From: Croceicoccus ponticola | GTDB lineage: Bacteria > Pseudomonadota > Alphaproteobacteria > Sphingomonadales > Sphingomonadaceae | DNA length: 64,000 nt | Reading direction: 5' to 3' | Assembly: GCF_004004515.1 (NCBI RefSeq) | Contig: NZ_RXOL01000003.1 | Location: 248,001-312,000 of the forward strand | In this document: piece by piece, positions 34,324-44,234 of the stretch | How the letters are laid out: each line of letters begins with the position of its first letter | How positions within the stretch are numbered: position 1 is the stretch's first letter | Program-made: the position numbers and the translations under genes | The notes under the pieces: generated by a model | What the model saw: only the letters and a program-made list of their open reading frames with translations | Database searches by the model: none | Told to the model about the DNA's origin: nothing

Positions 34324-36276
34324 TCAGGCAAGGCAGACCCCCAATTCATTGAGAATGATGTTGCCCTTGCGTAGCAGTGCCTGCACCGCTTCCTTAGCCC
34401 GGTCACCCTTCTTGATGGCGGGAGCATCCAGCGCAGCCGCCACTAGGGCTAGCGCGGCCTTGTAGTCGACGCCTTTTCCCGGCTGCTGGAGTTGATTGCG
34501 CAACGCAGCAAGTGCCGCCTTCTGGTGCTTCGTTTTCGGTTCGGTAAGTGTCAGGGCAGCAGCGTGAACGGCGTGCTGGACGGCGCAGCTCGTCACCGGG
34601 TCACCATACTCATCCTGATCGACGGTGTAGGAAATGAGGTCGAATTCCCGCTTCACGTCCGAGCTGTCGTCTTTGGCCTTGGTAATGGACCATGCTTTGT
34701 GCTTGCCCTCCACCGTGGCGACTTCGATGACCGCATCCATCGCGGCGTGCAGGGATGAGTGCCCACGCAAACCCATCGTACGGTTCTTTCCGGCATGATG
34801 GACCAAGATGACCAACCCCGCGACCGCGTCCGCAAGGCGCTTCGAGTTGGCGATGATCTTGCCCATGTCCTGCGATGTGTTCTCGTCGGCTCCCGGTGAC
34901 GCCTGATTGAGCGTATCGACGATCACGACCGCCCCCATGCCGACTGCTGCCGCTATTTCCGCCGCCAGTTTGTCAATGCCTTCACCGGTCAGCAGATGGA
35001 TGCCACGACTCCAAAAGCGGAGCTGATCGGGACAGAGCTGCTTGGTGTGGAGTTCGAGTGCGGCGGTGCGCTTGCCCATGCCCCCGAGGCCTTCCAGCAC
35101 GACGTAGACGACCGGCCGCTGGCGAATGCGGAAACCGAACCATTCAGCGGTGCCAGCCGCAATTGCGTGCGCGAGGTCAAGGGCCAGGAACGACTTGCCG
35201 GACCCAGGTTCGCCGTAAATCGCAGCCAATCCTTGCGCCGGAAACACGCTGCGAACGACATAGGGAGGGGCGGGAATTTGGCGAAGCTGGCTGGCCGTCA
35301 TCAGCAACGGCACAGCCGAGTTCCCCGGTGGCGGAGGAGGAGGCAGCACTTGCAGAAGCGGGGTCGGCTTGTCGGTCCAGCCGTTCTTGCGGGCATAAAA
35401 AGCAAGCGTGGCGATCGTAATGCCCCGTGCAGGGTCGAAGCTGTCGAACAGCTTGTCGAGAGCCGCCGCGTCGTAACGGTGCAGGGCTCGTTTGCTCCAC
35501 GTATGCGCGAGATGCCGTGCGCACACCCAGCCGGTTGATGCAACCGAGTAAACAATATCGCGCCAAGTGCCATAATCAGTGTCGGACGAAATTGCGTCCA
35601 ACATCGATAGGACCGGCGCCACGAATACTGGGTGCTCTGGCTGCGCGGGCTGTCCGAGCATGCCTTTTTTCGGAGGCTTGGGGGCACTCCTGTTGCCGAA
35701 CCATTGCTGCTCCAGCGTGATAATATCGCTCGTAAAATCGCAGAGTGCGCCACGACCACCTAGCCCGGTGACGGTGACAAAACGCCCAGTTGCGTACAAT
35801 TCCTTCCCGTCACCTGCATTTCCGCCCCGCACTACGGTGCGAGACAGGCCCAACATCCGTAAGCCTTTTCCGCTCGGTGAAACTTCGCCGTACGGTTGCC
35901 CCATCTCGGCCCACAAGAGTTTGTACTCCTCGACTCGAGAGACGCAATTATCTAGATCGATTGCGGTAAGAAAGAACTGCTCTCCAGCAACCGTGATGGG
36001 GTGCTGGTCGCTCAAGGCGATCCCGATGCCTTGCGCAAGCCCCTTTCTGCAAGCTTCCAAAGCGTCACTAATAGTTACCCAGTTTGACGGATCCACCGGA
36101 CTGACATTCCGTCCGGTTACCGGATCAATAGGAACTTTATCGAATTTCCCGTTGGGCTTGTAGGGACCCGCACGCCAAGGCAGCCAGCGCTTAATCCCTT
36201 TGATCAATGGAGGGATGGGCGTGGGGTCCACAGGCGGAATTTTGGGATAAACCGGTGCCGACGTTGACGACATCAC
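34324..36276 (-). CDS. Primase-like / RepA-type AAA ATPase of the element
   Basis: The 650-aa protein has an N-terminal primase-polymerase-like region (WLPWRAGPYKPNGKFDKVPI, AIDLDNCVSRVEEYKLLW, PSGKGLRMLG), a PriCT_2 helical domain (SSDTDYGTWRDIVYSVASTG) and a RepA-like hexameric helicase core: Walker A GEPGSGKS near residue 355, Walker B VVIVDTLNQASPG, sensor LVILVHHAGKN. Such fused proteins start replication of phage satellites and integrative elements. It starts 4 bp inside the preceding 114-aa gene, so the two are coupled. It is probably needed for replication of the excised element. Confidence 0.85.
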   Translation of the reverse strand: MMSSTSAPVYPKIPPVDPTPIPPLIKGIKRWLPWRAGPYKPNGKFDKVPIDPVTGRNVSPVDPSNWVTISDALEACRKGLAQGIGIALSDQHPITVAGEQFFLTAIDLDNCVSRVEEYKLLWAEMGQPYGEVSPSGKGLRMLGLSRTVVRGGNAGDGKELYATGRFVTVTGLGGRGALCDFTSDIITLEQQWFGNRSAPKPPKKGMLGQPAQPEHPVFVAPVLSMLDAISSDTDYGTWRDIVYSVASTGWVCARHLAHTWSKRALHRYDAAALDKLFDSFDPARGITIATLAFYARKNGWTDKPTPLLQVLPPPPPPGNSAVPLLMTASQLRQIPAPPYVVRSVFPAQGLAAIYGEPGSGKSFLALDLAHAIAAGTAEWFGFRIRQRPVVYVVLEGLGGMGKRTAALELHTKQLCPDQLRFWSRGIHLLTGEGIDKLAAEIAAAVGMGAVVIVDTLNQASPGADENTSQDMGKIIANSKRLADAVAGLVILVHHAGKNRTMGLRGHSSLHAAMDAVIEVATVEGKHKAWSITKAKDDSSDVKREFDLISYTVDQDEYGDPVTSCAVQHAVHAAALTLTEPKTKHQKAALAALRNQLQQPGKGVDYKAALALVAAALDAPAIKKGDRAKEAVQALLRKGNIILNELGVCLA

Positions 36277-36617
36277 AGCCGCTCCTCTTCAAAGTCCCAC
36301 TGCTTGGGGGTGAAGAAAATTTGCCCGGAGCCGGATAGCATGTAGCGAGCCAACTCGCGGCTGCATTCAGCGAGGAGTTTGAAGTCCGCTGAGGGCAGGC
36401 CACTCGCGCTAGCCAGCTTACGGATCGATGCCCGATAATCTGACCGCGAGATGCGCCCTGCTAACCTTAGCATCGCCAAACCCGAAAGTTGCACATTGAT
36501 AATGCAACCGTCACTTTGAGCGACCCACTCAGCATAGCGCTCGGTGATGCGTTGAATTTCCGGACGCGCATTAAATCGAGCGAACCTCTGCGCGGCAGAT
36601 GCGTCACTTCCAGTCAT
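36273..36617 (-). CDS. Hypothetical element protein, 114 aa
   Basis: This mostly helical protein (AQRFARFNARPEIQRITERY; AMLRLAGRISRSDYRASIRK; FKLLAECSRELARYMLSGSG) has no known domain. The ATG at 36617 is the likely start, five bases after the alpA stop. It overlaps the primase/helicase start by 4 bp. Position suggests a replication or regulatory accessory. Confidence 0.6.
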   Translation of the reverse strand: MTGSDASAAQRFARFNARPEIQRITERYAEWVAQSDGCIINVQLSGLAMLRLAGRISRSDYRASIRKLASASGLPSADFKLLAECSRELARYMLSGSGQIFFTPKQWDFEEERL

Positions 36618-36622
36618 CTCTA

Positions 36623-36868
36623 TCACCCGCGTGCAGCGTCGTTGTCGTTGCGGAGTGGCCAGCCGACTGGATCGGCGAGCCACTCGCGGACGTCTCCCAT
36701 GCGCCAACCGGATGCGTGACGCGTCAGTTTGACTGGGGCAGGGAAACGCTGCTCGGCGACCTTGGCATAGACTGAGGCCCGGCTGAGGCCGACAAGTGCG
36801 AGAACATCGGGGAGACGCAGGACTGCCTCAGGGGGGAGGCTCGAATAGTCGGAATTGGCACGTGGCAT
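36623..36868 (-). CDS. alpA: AlpA-family excisionase/regulator
   Basis: The 81-aa MerR-like winged helix is of AlpA type: LRLPDVLALVGLSRASVYAK, FPAPVKLTRHASGWRMGDVR, EWLADP. AlpA proteins control or aid excision of P4-like integrative elements. It lies between the integrase and replication genes, all on one strand. Confidence 0.9.
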   Translation of the reverse strand: MPRANSDYSSLPPEAVLRLPDVLALVGLSRASVYAKVAEQRFPAPVKLTRHASGWRMGDVREWLADPVGWPLRNDNDAARG

Positions 36869-37009
36869 TTGCGGTTCCTTTCGTTGAGGAACCGCAAATA
36901 ATATGAGGCAATCCAGCGCCGTCTACCACCGGCTGGGCAGAAATGGCGCTCAATCACACAGCAACACAGTGCTGGATGATTTGCATAAATTACAGCGGTT
37001 TGGCGCGGC

Positions 37010-38245
37010 TTATCCTGCAATTTTTCCTGTGGATAATTGCGCGAGCGGCATCGGAATTACCTCTGCGCCGTCGCGCAGCGTATCAAGGTGATCGGACCAC
37101 CACTGTGCCATCGCCACCCGCTCTTCCCAGTATTCAGCCCGGTTATAGGCCGCTCTGATCTTGTCGCGCTCGCCATGCGCAAGGGCACGTTCAACCACAT
37201 CGGGTCGCCACTTGCCGGAGTCATTCAGCAAGGTGGACGCCATCGCCCGAAACCCGTGAGCAGTCATATCATCGTGGCCGTAGCCCAGCCGCCGGAGCGC
37301 CGCATTCATGGTGTTGTCGCTGATGGGGCGCTTGCCTCGCAAGCCGGGGAACACCAAGGCTCCTCCCCGGGAATATTTCTCCGTTTCGCGCATGATCGCC
37401 AAGACCTGTCGACTTAGAGGGACGGCGTGCTCCTTACGCATTTTCGTCCGGCTGGCAGGGACAATCCAAATCGCGCGTTCGAGGTCGAATTCGGCCCACT
37501 CGGCTTGTCGTAGCTCACCTGGACGAACGAACACATGCGGGGCGAGGCGCAGGGCGAAATGCGTTGACGGCTGGCCCTCGTAGCCATCGATTGCGCGCAA
37601 TAGCTCGCCCACCTTTTTAGGATCGGTGATGGCAGCGTGGTTCTTGACGGTGGGTGCGGTCAAAGCCCCAATTAGTAGCGCCGCCGGATCGGCCTTGCAG
37701 CGGGTGGTGGCCACGCCATAGCGGAACACCCGGCTGGCGAAGGCCCTGATCTGTCGCGCGGCTTCAAGGGTGCCCTGCGCCTCCAGTTTGCGAAGGACAT
37801 CAAGAACTTCGAAGGCCTCTATCTCAGCAATCGGACGGCTATGCAGCTTGTCCAGACTTGCCAAATGCCACTTGGCTTTGGCCACGGTAGCTGGCGCGGC
37901 CCCTTCACGTTGGCGCTTAGCGATATGTTCCTCTGCAACTGCCTTGAACGAATTGGCTGCGCTGATCGCATCGGCGACCTTGGCACGCTTTCTCTCCACG
38001 CTAGGGTTTTTGCCTTCCGCCAACGCGGCTCGTGCCTCGTCCCTTCGCTTGCGAGCCCTGGAAAGGCCTACCTCCGGGTAGATACCGATAGTGAGTTGCT
38101 CCTCCTTGCCCGCGAAACGGTACTTGAGACGCCAGAGCTTGCCGCCAGTAGGCCGCACGATGAGAAACAGGCCCATTCCATCGTGTAGCTTATATTGCTT
38201 TTCGCGGGGCTTAGCCAACCTGATTGCGGTGTCTGACAGCTTCAT
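37010..38245 (-). CDS. int: P4-type tyrosine integrase (DUF4102 + catalytic domain)
   Basis: The 411-aa protein has the N-terminal DUF4102 arm-binding domain (LSDTAIRLAKPREKQYKLHD, GLFLIVRPTGGKLWRLKYRF), a core-binding domain and a catalytic domain with R (VFVRPGELRQAEW), HGFR and a C-terminal tyrosine in AYNRAEYWEER. It inserts the element into the tRNA-Gly 3' end 166 bp away. An inverted TGACCCCC site touches its start codon, which suggests self-repression. Confidence 0.95.
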   Translation of the reverse strand: MKLSDTAIRLAKPREKQYKLHDGMGLFLIVRPTGGKLWRLKYRFAGKEEQLTIGIYPEVGLSRARKRRDEARAALAEGKNPSVERKRAKVADAISAANSFKAVAEEHIAKRQREGAAPATVAKAKWHLASLDKLHSRPIAEIEAFEVLDVLRKLEAQGTLEAARQIRAFASRVFRYGVATTRCKADPAALLIGALTAPTVKNHAAITDPKKVGELLRAIDGYEGQPSTHFALRLAPHVFVRPGELRQAEWAEFDLERAIWIVPASRTKMRKEHAVPLSRQVLAIMRETEKYSRGGALVFPGLRGKRPISDNTMNAALRRLGYGHDDMTAHGFRAMASTLLNDSGKWRPDVVERALAHGERDKIRAAYNRAEYWEERVAMAQWWSDHLDTLRDGAEVIPMPLAQLSTGKIAG

Positions 38246-38246
38246 T

Positions 38247-38295
38247 GGGGGTCACTCCGATCATCTAGTTTTAGGTGACCCCCAGCGTGACCCCC
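38247..38295. promoter_or_regulatory. Arm-type integrase-binding repeats at the right end
   Basis: TGACCCCC occurs at 38276-38283 and 38288-38295, 12 bp apart, plus an inverted copy GGGGGTCA at 38247-38254. The same 12-bp pair is at 26162-26181 near the other end. P4-type integrases use such arm sites. Confidence 0.6.
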
Positions 38296-38410
38296 AAAAT
38301 GCGTTAGCTGCGCATGGACGAGACTGGACAGCGCTGGATGGCCCAGCGCCAATAATACACGGAAAACCGCCGTTTTTCTAGATGTCCGCGGATGTTTCTG
38401 GATGGAGGGT

Positions 38411-38484
<74 letters not shown>

Positions 38485-38621
38485 TCGGTACGCTCGTTGC
38501 GCTTGCCACTGTCGGGCGGGATTCGTCAACGCCTGTTTGCGACTTGCCCCTTTCCTTTGCGTTAGTTTCCCCGATCGCCGGTGCCGCTAGGATAGGGCGA
38601 TATCCATGGGAGAGCTTTGAC

Positions 38622-38972
38622 ATGCAGGTAATCGTAGCAGGCTGGATCAAGATGGCGGGCGATGCCGCGCCCACCTTGCAAAGCGCGACCGGGCACATCG
38701 ATGCGGCGCTCGCCGAAAAGGGATGCCTCGCCTACGAATGGGCGGTCTATCCCGACAAGCCGGACACAATCCTCGTGTTCGAACGGTGGGACAGTGTCGA
38801 TACGCTGATCGCGCACCTCAATGCCGAACCTTATTTCGCGATGGGCGGTCACCTTGAGGCCGCCGGAATTGCGGGCGCGGACGTCCTTTGCCACTCCGTC
38901 ACCGGAAGCCAGAATATCTATGGCAACGATGGCCTGATCGCGGAGGAAATCTTCGGCCAGCGCACGCGCTGA
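38622..38972 (+). CDS. Antibiotic biosynthesis monooxygenase (ABM)-domain protein
   Basis: The 116-aa dimeric ferredoxin-like ABM fold shows MQVIVAGWIKM, GCLAYEWAVYPDKPDTILVF, ERWDSVDTLIAHLNAEPYFA. The start has GGGAGAG upstream. These small proteins include quinol monooxygenases and stress-related oxygenases; the substrate is unknown. It is separate from petABC, with a shared terminator between them. Confidence 0.85.
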   Translation: MQVIVAGWIKMAGDAAPTLQSATGHIDAALAEKGCLAYEWAVYPDKPDTILVFERWDSVDTLIAHLNAEPYFAMGGHLEAAGIAGADVLCHSVTGSQNIYGNDGLIAEEIFGQRTR

Positions 38973-38989
38973 ACGGTATCGCCTGACAG

Positions 38990-39028
38990 AAAAGGGGCCG
39001 CCGGATCGATCCGGCGGCCCCTTTTTTT
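38990..39028. terminator. Strong bidirectional terminator between the ABM gene and petC
   Basis: The palindrome pairs 38990-39006 with 39009-39025; the stem is flanked by AAAA on the left and TTTTTTT on the right, so it works in both directions for these convergent genes. Confidence 0.93.
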
Positions 39029-39048
39029 GGTCAGCATCGCCAAGAAGC

Positions 39049-39882
39049 TCAGTGCTTCTCGTTACGCCATACGTTGCGGTAGGCGAGGTATGCGAGAACC
39101 GACAGGATGATGAGGAACAGCACCACCGGCCAGCCCGTCTGGTGACGCTTGGCCAGCGTGGGCTCGGCGGTCCACACGAGGAAGGCGGCAAGGTCCTGCG
39201 ACATCGCGTCGAGATCGTTCGGCGCACCGTCGTCGAAAGTCACCTGCCCGTCGGCGAGCGGAGGCGCCATCGCGAGGTTGAGGTTCGCGAAGTACGGATT
39301 GTAGTGCAGGCCATCGGGCGTCTTGGCGTCGGGGAATTCCTTCAGCAGTTCGGCCGGCTGGTCCTGATATCCGCTCAGCAGCGAATAGACATAGGCGGCG
39401 CCGTCGTGGCGGGCCTTGGCCATCAGCGAGAGATCTGGCGGGATCGCGTTGTTGTTGGCGGCGCGAGCGGCGACGTCGTTCGCGAAAGGCTTAGGGAAAT
39501 AGTCCGTCGGCATGCCCGGGCGGGTATTCGCCTCGCCGGTGACGGCGTCGATGCCCGGCACCTGCCAGGTCGCGGCTTCAGCCTTAACCTGCGCTTCGCT
39601 GTAGCCCAGCTGCTCGAGGTCGCGGAAAGCGACGTGGCGCAGCGAGTGACAGGCCGAGCACACTTCCTTGTAGACCTTGTAACCACGCTGCAGCTGCTGC
39701 GTGTCGAAGTGACCGAACGGGCCGTCGCTGGCGAGGCTCAGTTCCTTCGGATGCTGGTGGAACTCGTGCTCCGCCGTCTTCACCGCCGGTTCGCTCGCCC
39801 AAGCGATGAAACCGACCACGAGGGTTACGAGAAGCCAGCCGCTGAAGAACAGGCCGACGAGGATTCCGATAAGGCGGACCAT
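39049..39882 (-). CDS. petC: Cytochrome c1 of the bc1 complex
   Basis: The 277-aa protein has an N-terminal membrane/signal segment (GILVGLFFSGWLLVTLVVGF), the heme motif CSACHS, the methionine ligand region (NLAMAPPLADGQVTFDDGAP), and a C-terminal anchor (GWPVVLFLIILSVLAYLAYR). It passes electrons from the Rieske protein to cytochrome c in the periplasm. It is last in the petABC operon, 26 bp after petB. Confidence 0.95.
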   Translation of the reverse strand: MVRLIGILVGLFFSGWLLVTLVVGFIAWASEPAVKTAEHEFHQHPKELSLASDGPFGHFDTQQLQRGYKVYKEVCSACHSLRHVAFRDLEQLGYSEAQVKAEAATWQVPGIDAVTGEANTRPGMPTDYFPKPFANDVAARAANNNAIPPDLSLMAKARHDGAAYVYSLLSGYQDQPAELLKEFPDAKTPDGLHYNPYFANLNLAMAPPLADGQVTFDDGAPNDLDAMSQDLAAFLVWTAEPTLAKRHQTGWPVVLFLIILSVLAYLAYRNVWRNEKH

Positions 39883-39908
39883 GATTTTCTTTCCCTAGTC
39901 TCGACCGT

Positions 39909-41189
39909 TCACTCGGCGGCAGCCGGCGCGTCGCCATGCTTGGAAAGCACGGCTTCGGTGATGGAATTCGGCAGCGGCTTCGTCTTTTCGACCATCGACA
40001 CGATCGGCAGGATGATCAGGAAGTGGGCGAAGTAGTACGCGGCGGCCAGCTGGCTGAACATGACGAACGGTTCTTCGGCAGGCGCACCGCCGAGGTAGAA
40101 CAGCGCCGCCATGCACGGCACGAAGCCGAACCAGATGAACTTGCGCAGCAGCGGGCGATAGCGAGCCGAACGCACCGGCGAGGTATCCAGCCAGGGCAGG
40201 AAGAACCACACCAGGATCGCCGCGAACATCGCCAGCACGCCGAGCAGCTTGGCCGGAATGAAGAAGAAGTCGAAGGTGAATGCGCGCAGGATCGCGTAGA
40301 ACGGCCAGAAGTACCATTCGGGAACGATGTGCGCCGGCGTGCTCAACGGGTTGGCCGGAATATAGTTGTCCGGGTGGCCCAGCGCGTTCGGCATGAAGAA
40401 CACGAACGCGGCGTAGATCACGAGGAACACGGCAAGCCCGAAGCCGTCCTTTGCCGTGTAGTACGGGTGGAACGGAACGGTATCGCTTTCCGTCTTCACT
40501 TCCACGCCCGTAGGGTTCGACGAACCGGGGATGTGCAGCGCCCAGATGTGCAGGATGACGACACCCGCGATCACGAAGGGCAACAGGAAGTGCAGCGAGA
40601 AGAAGCGGTTGAGCGCGGCGTTGTCGGGCGCGAAACCGCCCAGCAGCCAGACCTGCAACGGCTCGCCCACCAGCGGGATCGCGCCGAACAGGCCGGTGAT
40701 GACCTTTGCGCCCCAGAAGCTCATCTGGCCCCACGGCAGCACGTAGCCCATGAAGGCGGTCGCCATCATCAGCAGGAAGATCACGACGCCCAGCAGCCAG
40801 ATCATTTCGCGCGGCGCCTTGTACGACGAGAACAGGAAACCGCGGAAGATGTGGGTGTAAACGACCACGAAGAACGCCGAGGCGCCGTTGGCGTGCGCAT
40901 AGCGCATCATCCAGCCCCAGTTGACGTCACGCATGATGTGTTCCGTCGAATCGAAGGCAACCAGCGCGTTGGGCGCATAGTGCATCGCCAGGATGACGCC
41001 GGTGATGATCTGCAGAACGAGGCAGAAACCGGCGAGCACGCCAAAGTTCCACCAGTAGTTCAGGTTGCGCGGCACCGGATAGCCCGAACCGATCGCGTTG
41101 TAGACGAAGCGCGGCAAAGGCAGCTTTTCGTCCATCCACCGCATGAACGGGTTGGTCGGCTGGTAATGTTTCGCCCAGGGAAAGCTCAT
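39909..41189 (-). CDS. petB: Cytochrome b of the bc1 complex
   Basis: The 426-aa protein has eight membrane helices, paired heme histidines (helices B and [21 protein letters not shown] and [20 protein letters not shown]) and the Qo-site motif PEWY in [14 protein letters not shown]. It holds both quinone sites of the ubiquinol-cytochrome c reductase. It lies between petA (10 bp) and petC. Confidence 0.96.
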   Translation of the reverse strand: MSFPWAKHYQPTNPFMRWMDEKLPLPRFVYNAIGSGYPVPRNLNYWWNFGVLAGFCLVLQIITGVILAMHYAPNALVAFDSTEHIMRDVNWGWMMRYAHANGASAFFVVVYTHIFRGFLFSSYKAPREMIWLLGVVIFLLMMATAFMGYVLPWGQMSFWGAKVITGLFGAIPLVGEPLQVWLLGGFAPDNAALNRFFSLHFLLPFVIAGVVILHIWALHIPGSSNPTGVEVKTESDTVPFHPYYTAKDGFGLAVFLVIYAAFVFFMPNALGHPDNYIPANPLSTPAHIVPEWYFWPFYAILRAFTFDFFFIPAKLLGVLAMFAAILVWFFLPWLDTSPVRSARYRPLLRKFIWFGFVPCMAALFYLGGAPAEEPFVMFSQLAAAYYFAHFLIILPIVSMVEKTKPLPNSITEAVLSKHGDAPAAAE

Positions 41190-41199
41190 CTTAGGTTCC

Positions 41200-41769
41200 T
41201 CAGCCGACTGTGACGGTGGTTTCGGAGGTGAATTCGTATTCCGGAACCAACAGGTTCGTCGGAGCCGGACCCTTCCGGATGCGGGCCGCGGTATCGTAGT
41301 GCGAACCGTGGCAGGGGCAGAAATACCCGCCGAATTCGCCCTTCACCTCGCCCTCGCCCGCGCCCAGCGGCACGCAACCGAGGTGGGTGCAGACACCCAT
41401 GGTGATGAGCATGTCCTTGTGACCCGGCTTGGTCCGTTCTTCGAGCGATTCAGGATCGCGCAGCGACGAGGCCGGGACCGCATCGGCTTCGGCCACTTCC
41501 TTGGGCGTCAGGCGACGCACGAAAAGCGGCTGCTTGCGGAACACGGCCTTCACGGCCTGCCCCGGCTGGATCGCGGAAACGTCGATTTCGGTCGAGCTTT
41601 CGGCCAGCACGTCGCGCGACGGCGCCATCTGGCTGATGAGCGGGTACAGCGTGGCGAGCGCGCCAATGCCGCCGAAGCTCACCGCGGCGATTTCGATGAA
41701 GTCGCGGCGGCGTACGCCACCTTCGTCACCGTCCGCCACTGCGGGGTTGTCGATCGTCGCCTCTGCCAT
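41200..41769 (-). CDS. petA: Rieske iron-sulfur protein of the bc1 complex
   Basis: The 189-aa protein has a Tat-type anchor ([20 protein letters not shown]) and both cluster-binding loops, CTHLGC and CPCHGSH. The ATG at 41769 fits the family; a longer upstream frame reads as noncoding. It is first in petABC. The bc1 complex oxidises ubiquinol and pumps protons by the Q cycle. Confidence 0.95.
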   Translation of the reverse strand: MAEATIDNPAVADGDEGGVRRRDFIEIAAVSFGGIGALATLYPLISQMAPSRDVLAESSTEIDVSAIQPGQAVKAVFRKQPLFVRRLTPKEVAEADAVPASSLRDPESLEERTKPGHKDMLITMGVCTHLGCVPLGAGEGEVKGEFGGYFCPCHGSHYDTAARIRKGPAPTNLLVPEYEFTSETTVTVG

Positions 41770-41945
41770 GCCTGGCCATCCCTGATCTGGCCGCCCGATG
41801 GAGCCATCGGGCAGGAAGGTTCGTACTTGTCCGGCAGGTCTGCCCCCCGGATCGATGCGTTTCACACGCACGGGCAACTCGCCCCGTGCAGGACCCGTCT
41901 TGGCGCGCCTCATAGACACGCTGGGCCAAATTTCCAACAGGCATT

Positions 41946-43025
41946 TTACCCTGTTTCCGCAACTGCGAACCCCGCACTTTCGGGCCATGCCGGGGCGCGG
42001 GCGCAAATTACGCGAAAAAGCGTGCCCATCTCCTCTGGCGCGACGAGTCGCCGTAGCGCTGCGAGAATGGCTTCGGCTTGCGCCGGATTCGCCCGTGCCA
42101 GCGCCGCCGCGCGGTGCCCGATACCCAGTGCCATGAGGAATTCGCCCTGCCCCGCCGGCCCCTGTGTGCGCAGCCCGGCGCGGGCCGCAGCCTGTATCAG
42201 AGCGCCGAAATCGACATGCGCCGTCAGGTCTGCCGTGCCGGGCGCGACGAAAGGATCTGCGCGTTCGTGGCGCGCAACTGCCTGAAACGTCGAACCGTGG
42301 CGCAGGTCCGCGAATCCGTAATCGATGGCGAGAATCGCCCCGCCTTGCGTTGCGACCCGTTCCGACACGGCGTGCATGATCGCGCTGGCCGCCGGACAGG
42401 TTTCGAGAATCGCGCCGTCCGCAACTTGCACAAGATGTGCGGGCACGGCAGCATCCATCGGCCTGTCGCCGACGACCGGGACGAGCCGGTCTGCTTCGAT
42501 CCCCACCATCCGTTCGCGCCAGCCATTGGCGGTGCGCACCATCTGCCGCAGCGGCAGGGCGTCGAAGAATTCGTTGGCGACCACCAACAGCGGGCGATCC
42601 TCGGGCAGGGTCGAGATATCGTCGTGGAACGTGGCATCGGGCAAAAACCGCGCCTGCTCTTTGCGCAGGGCCGGCGATCCCTCGACGAGATGCACGTCGG
42701 GCCGGTGCCCGGCGCGTTCCAGCACGCGCAGCGAATCGCGCGCCAGCGTGCCGCGACCGGGGCCGAGTTCCACGTAAATGGCGTCGCGTGCGCCCGCGCC
42801 GCCCGCCGATCTGGCCCTGCCGCGCAGGTCGGCCAGCCAGCCGCCGATCATTTCGCCGAACATCTGGCTGATTTCAGGCGCGGTGACGAAATCGCCCGCC
42901 GCGCCCAGCGGATCGCGCGCGCTGTAATAATGGGCGTTGGCCTCTGCCATGTATTGCGCGAGCGGGATCGGCCCGCTCGCGCGAATCAGCCGGAGGAAAT
43001 GATCTGTCAGGTCCCTTAGCGGCAC
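41946..43025 (-). CDS. MidA/NDUFAF7-family SAM methyltransferase
   Basis: The 359-aa DUF185 protein shows IPLAQYMAEANAHYYSARDP, GDFVTAPEISQMFGEMIGGW, the AdoMet motif YVELGPGRGTLARD and FFDALPLRQ. Mitochondrial NDUFAF7/MidA methylates an arginine of complex I subunit NDUFS2 during assembly; bacterial members are presumed similar. The GTG at 43025 follows the lgt stop by 2 bp, so it is coupled to lgt. In relatives it often follows lgt. Confidence 0.85.
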   Translation of the reverse strand: MPLRDLTDHFLRLIRASGPIPLAQYMAEANAHYYSARDPLGAAGDFVTAPEISQMFGEMIGGWLADLRGRARSAGGAGARDAIYVELGPGRGTLARDSLRVLERAGHRPDVHLVEGSPALRKEQARFLPDATFHDDISTLPEDRPLLVVANEFFDALPLRQMVRTANGWRERMVGIEADRLVPVVGDRPMDAAVPAHLVQVADGAILETCPAASAIMHAVSERVATQGGAILAIDYGFADLRHGSTFQAVARHERADPFVAPGTADLTAHVDFGALIQAAARAGLRTQGPAGQGEFLMALGIGHRAAALARANPAQAEAILAALRRLVAPEEMGTLFRVICARAPAWPESAGFAVAETG

Positions 43026-43027
43026 AC

Positions 43028-43924
43028 TCAGACCGTATCCGGAGCGCTTTGATTGCCGCCTGTTGCCTGACCGCCCGCCTTTTGCCCAATGGCAGGGCGA
43101 GTCAGCGCCCAGATGGCAAGGCCCAGCCCGATGGCGATCATCGGCAAGGTCAGCCACTGTCCCATCGAAAGCCCGGTCGCCAGCGCGAATTCGGCCAGCT
43201 GTTCATCGGGTTCGCGGAAGAATTCGACCGTGAACCGGCCCATCGCGATCCCCGCACCGAACACGCCGACCAGCAGGCCCGGGCGATAGCGCGCGCGGGT
43301 CAGCCAGAACAGCGAGAGCATGACGATGGACATGACCAGCCCTTCGAGCACGGCTTCGTAAAGCTGGCTGGGATGGCGCGCCATCGGTCCGCCGCGCGGG
43401 AACACCATCGCCCACGGCACGTCCGACGCACGGCCCCAAAGTTCGCCGTTGATGAAATTCGCGATGCGGCCGAGGAACATGCCGAACCCGACATTCACCG
43501 AGATATAATCGCACACCCGGATGAAGTTCAGCTTGCCCCGGAAACAGACCCACGCGATCGCCAGCGTTACGCCGATCAGCCCGCCGTGGAAGCTCATGCC
43601 GCCGTTCCACAGTTGCACCAGCTGCCCCGGATTGGCCCACAGCGACGGTTCGTAAAACGTCGCGTAGCCCAGCCGCCCGCCGATGATGATGCCCAGCGTG
43701 CACCAGAAGAACAGGTCTTCGGCATGGCGCTGCGCCATCGGCGCGCCGGGCTGTTTCAGCATCTTCGTCAGGTGCAGATAAGCAAGGACGATACCTGCCA
43801 GATAGGCGAGCGAATAGTATCGCAGGGTGAAGAAGCCGAGGTCGATGCCGGGCCGCAGGCCAAGATCCGCCCAGTGGATCGGTTCGGGGGCCGTCTGGGC
43901 CGCGACGGCGAGCAGGTCTAGCAA
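43028..43924 (-). CDS. lgt: Lgt, prolipoprotein diacylglyceryl transferase
   Basis: The 298-aa multi-helix membrane enzyme has the Lgt signature GRIANFINGELWG (active-site arginine region), HGGLIG and RHPSQLYEA. It adds diacylglycerol to the lipobox cysteine of prelipoproteins, such as the several lipoproteins in this window. The start is a TTG at 43924 with AAGGA nine bases upstream; the longer upstream frame overlaps the divergent glnD leader and is not typical of Lgt. Confidence 0.95.
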   Translation of the reverse strand: MLDLLAVAAQTAPEPIHWADLGLRPGIDLGFFTLRYYSLAYLAGIVLAYLHLTKMLKQPGAPMAQRHAEDLFFWCTLGIIIGGRLGYATFYEPSLWANPGQLVQLWNGGMSFHGGLIGVTLAIAWVCFRGKLNFIRVCDYISVNVGFGMFLGRIANFINGELWGRASDVPWAMVFPRGGPMARHPSQLYEAVLEGLVMSIVMLSLFWLTRARYRPGLLVGVFGAGIAMGRFTVEFFREPDEQLAEFALATGLSMGQWLTLPMIAIGLGLAIWALTRPAIGQKAGGQATGGNQSAPDTV

Positions 43925-44234
43925 AGTCAGCGCTTCCTTGATTTCGGGGCACCGGGGCTGTGGCCCCGCGCGTCTGGCGCGCTTTTGGCACAAGGCGTGC
44001 GTCGATGGTAGGGGGCTTGCGGGCTGTGGGCTGGCTGACGAGGAGCGGGCTGGCGGGTTGCGGGCTGGCGCCCCGATGTGGGCCGCCATCGTCACACGCG
44101 CGAACGATCGCTCTTCCCTTGCTCGCCGCCGCACCGATATAGGGTTGGCAAACGAGCGAAGCGGCGCGACTGCCCCCAACTACTGGTACCCCCTGCTACC
44201 GGTGACCAGTTGCCCGCTCAAGGAAGGACCCGAT

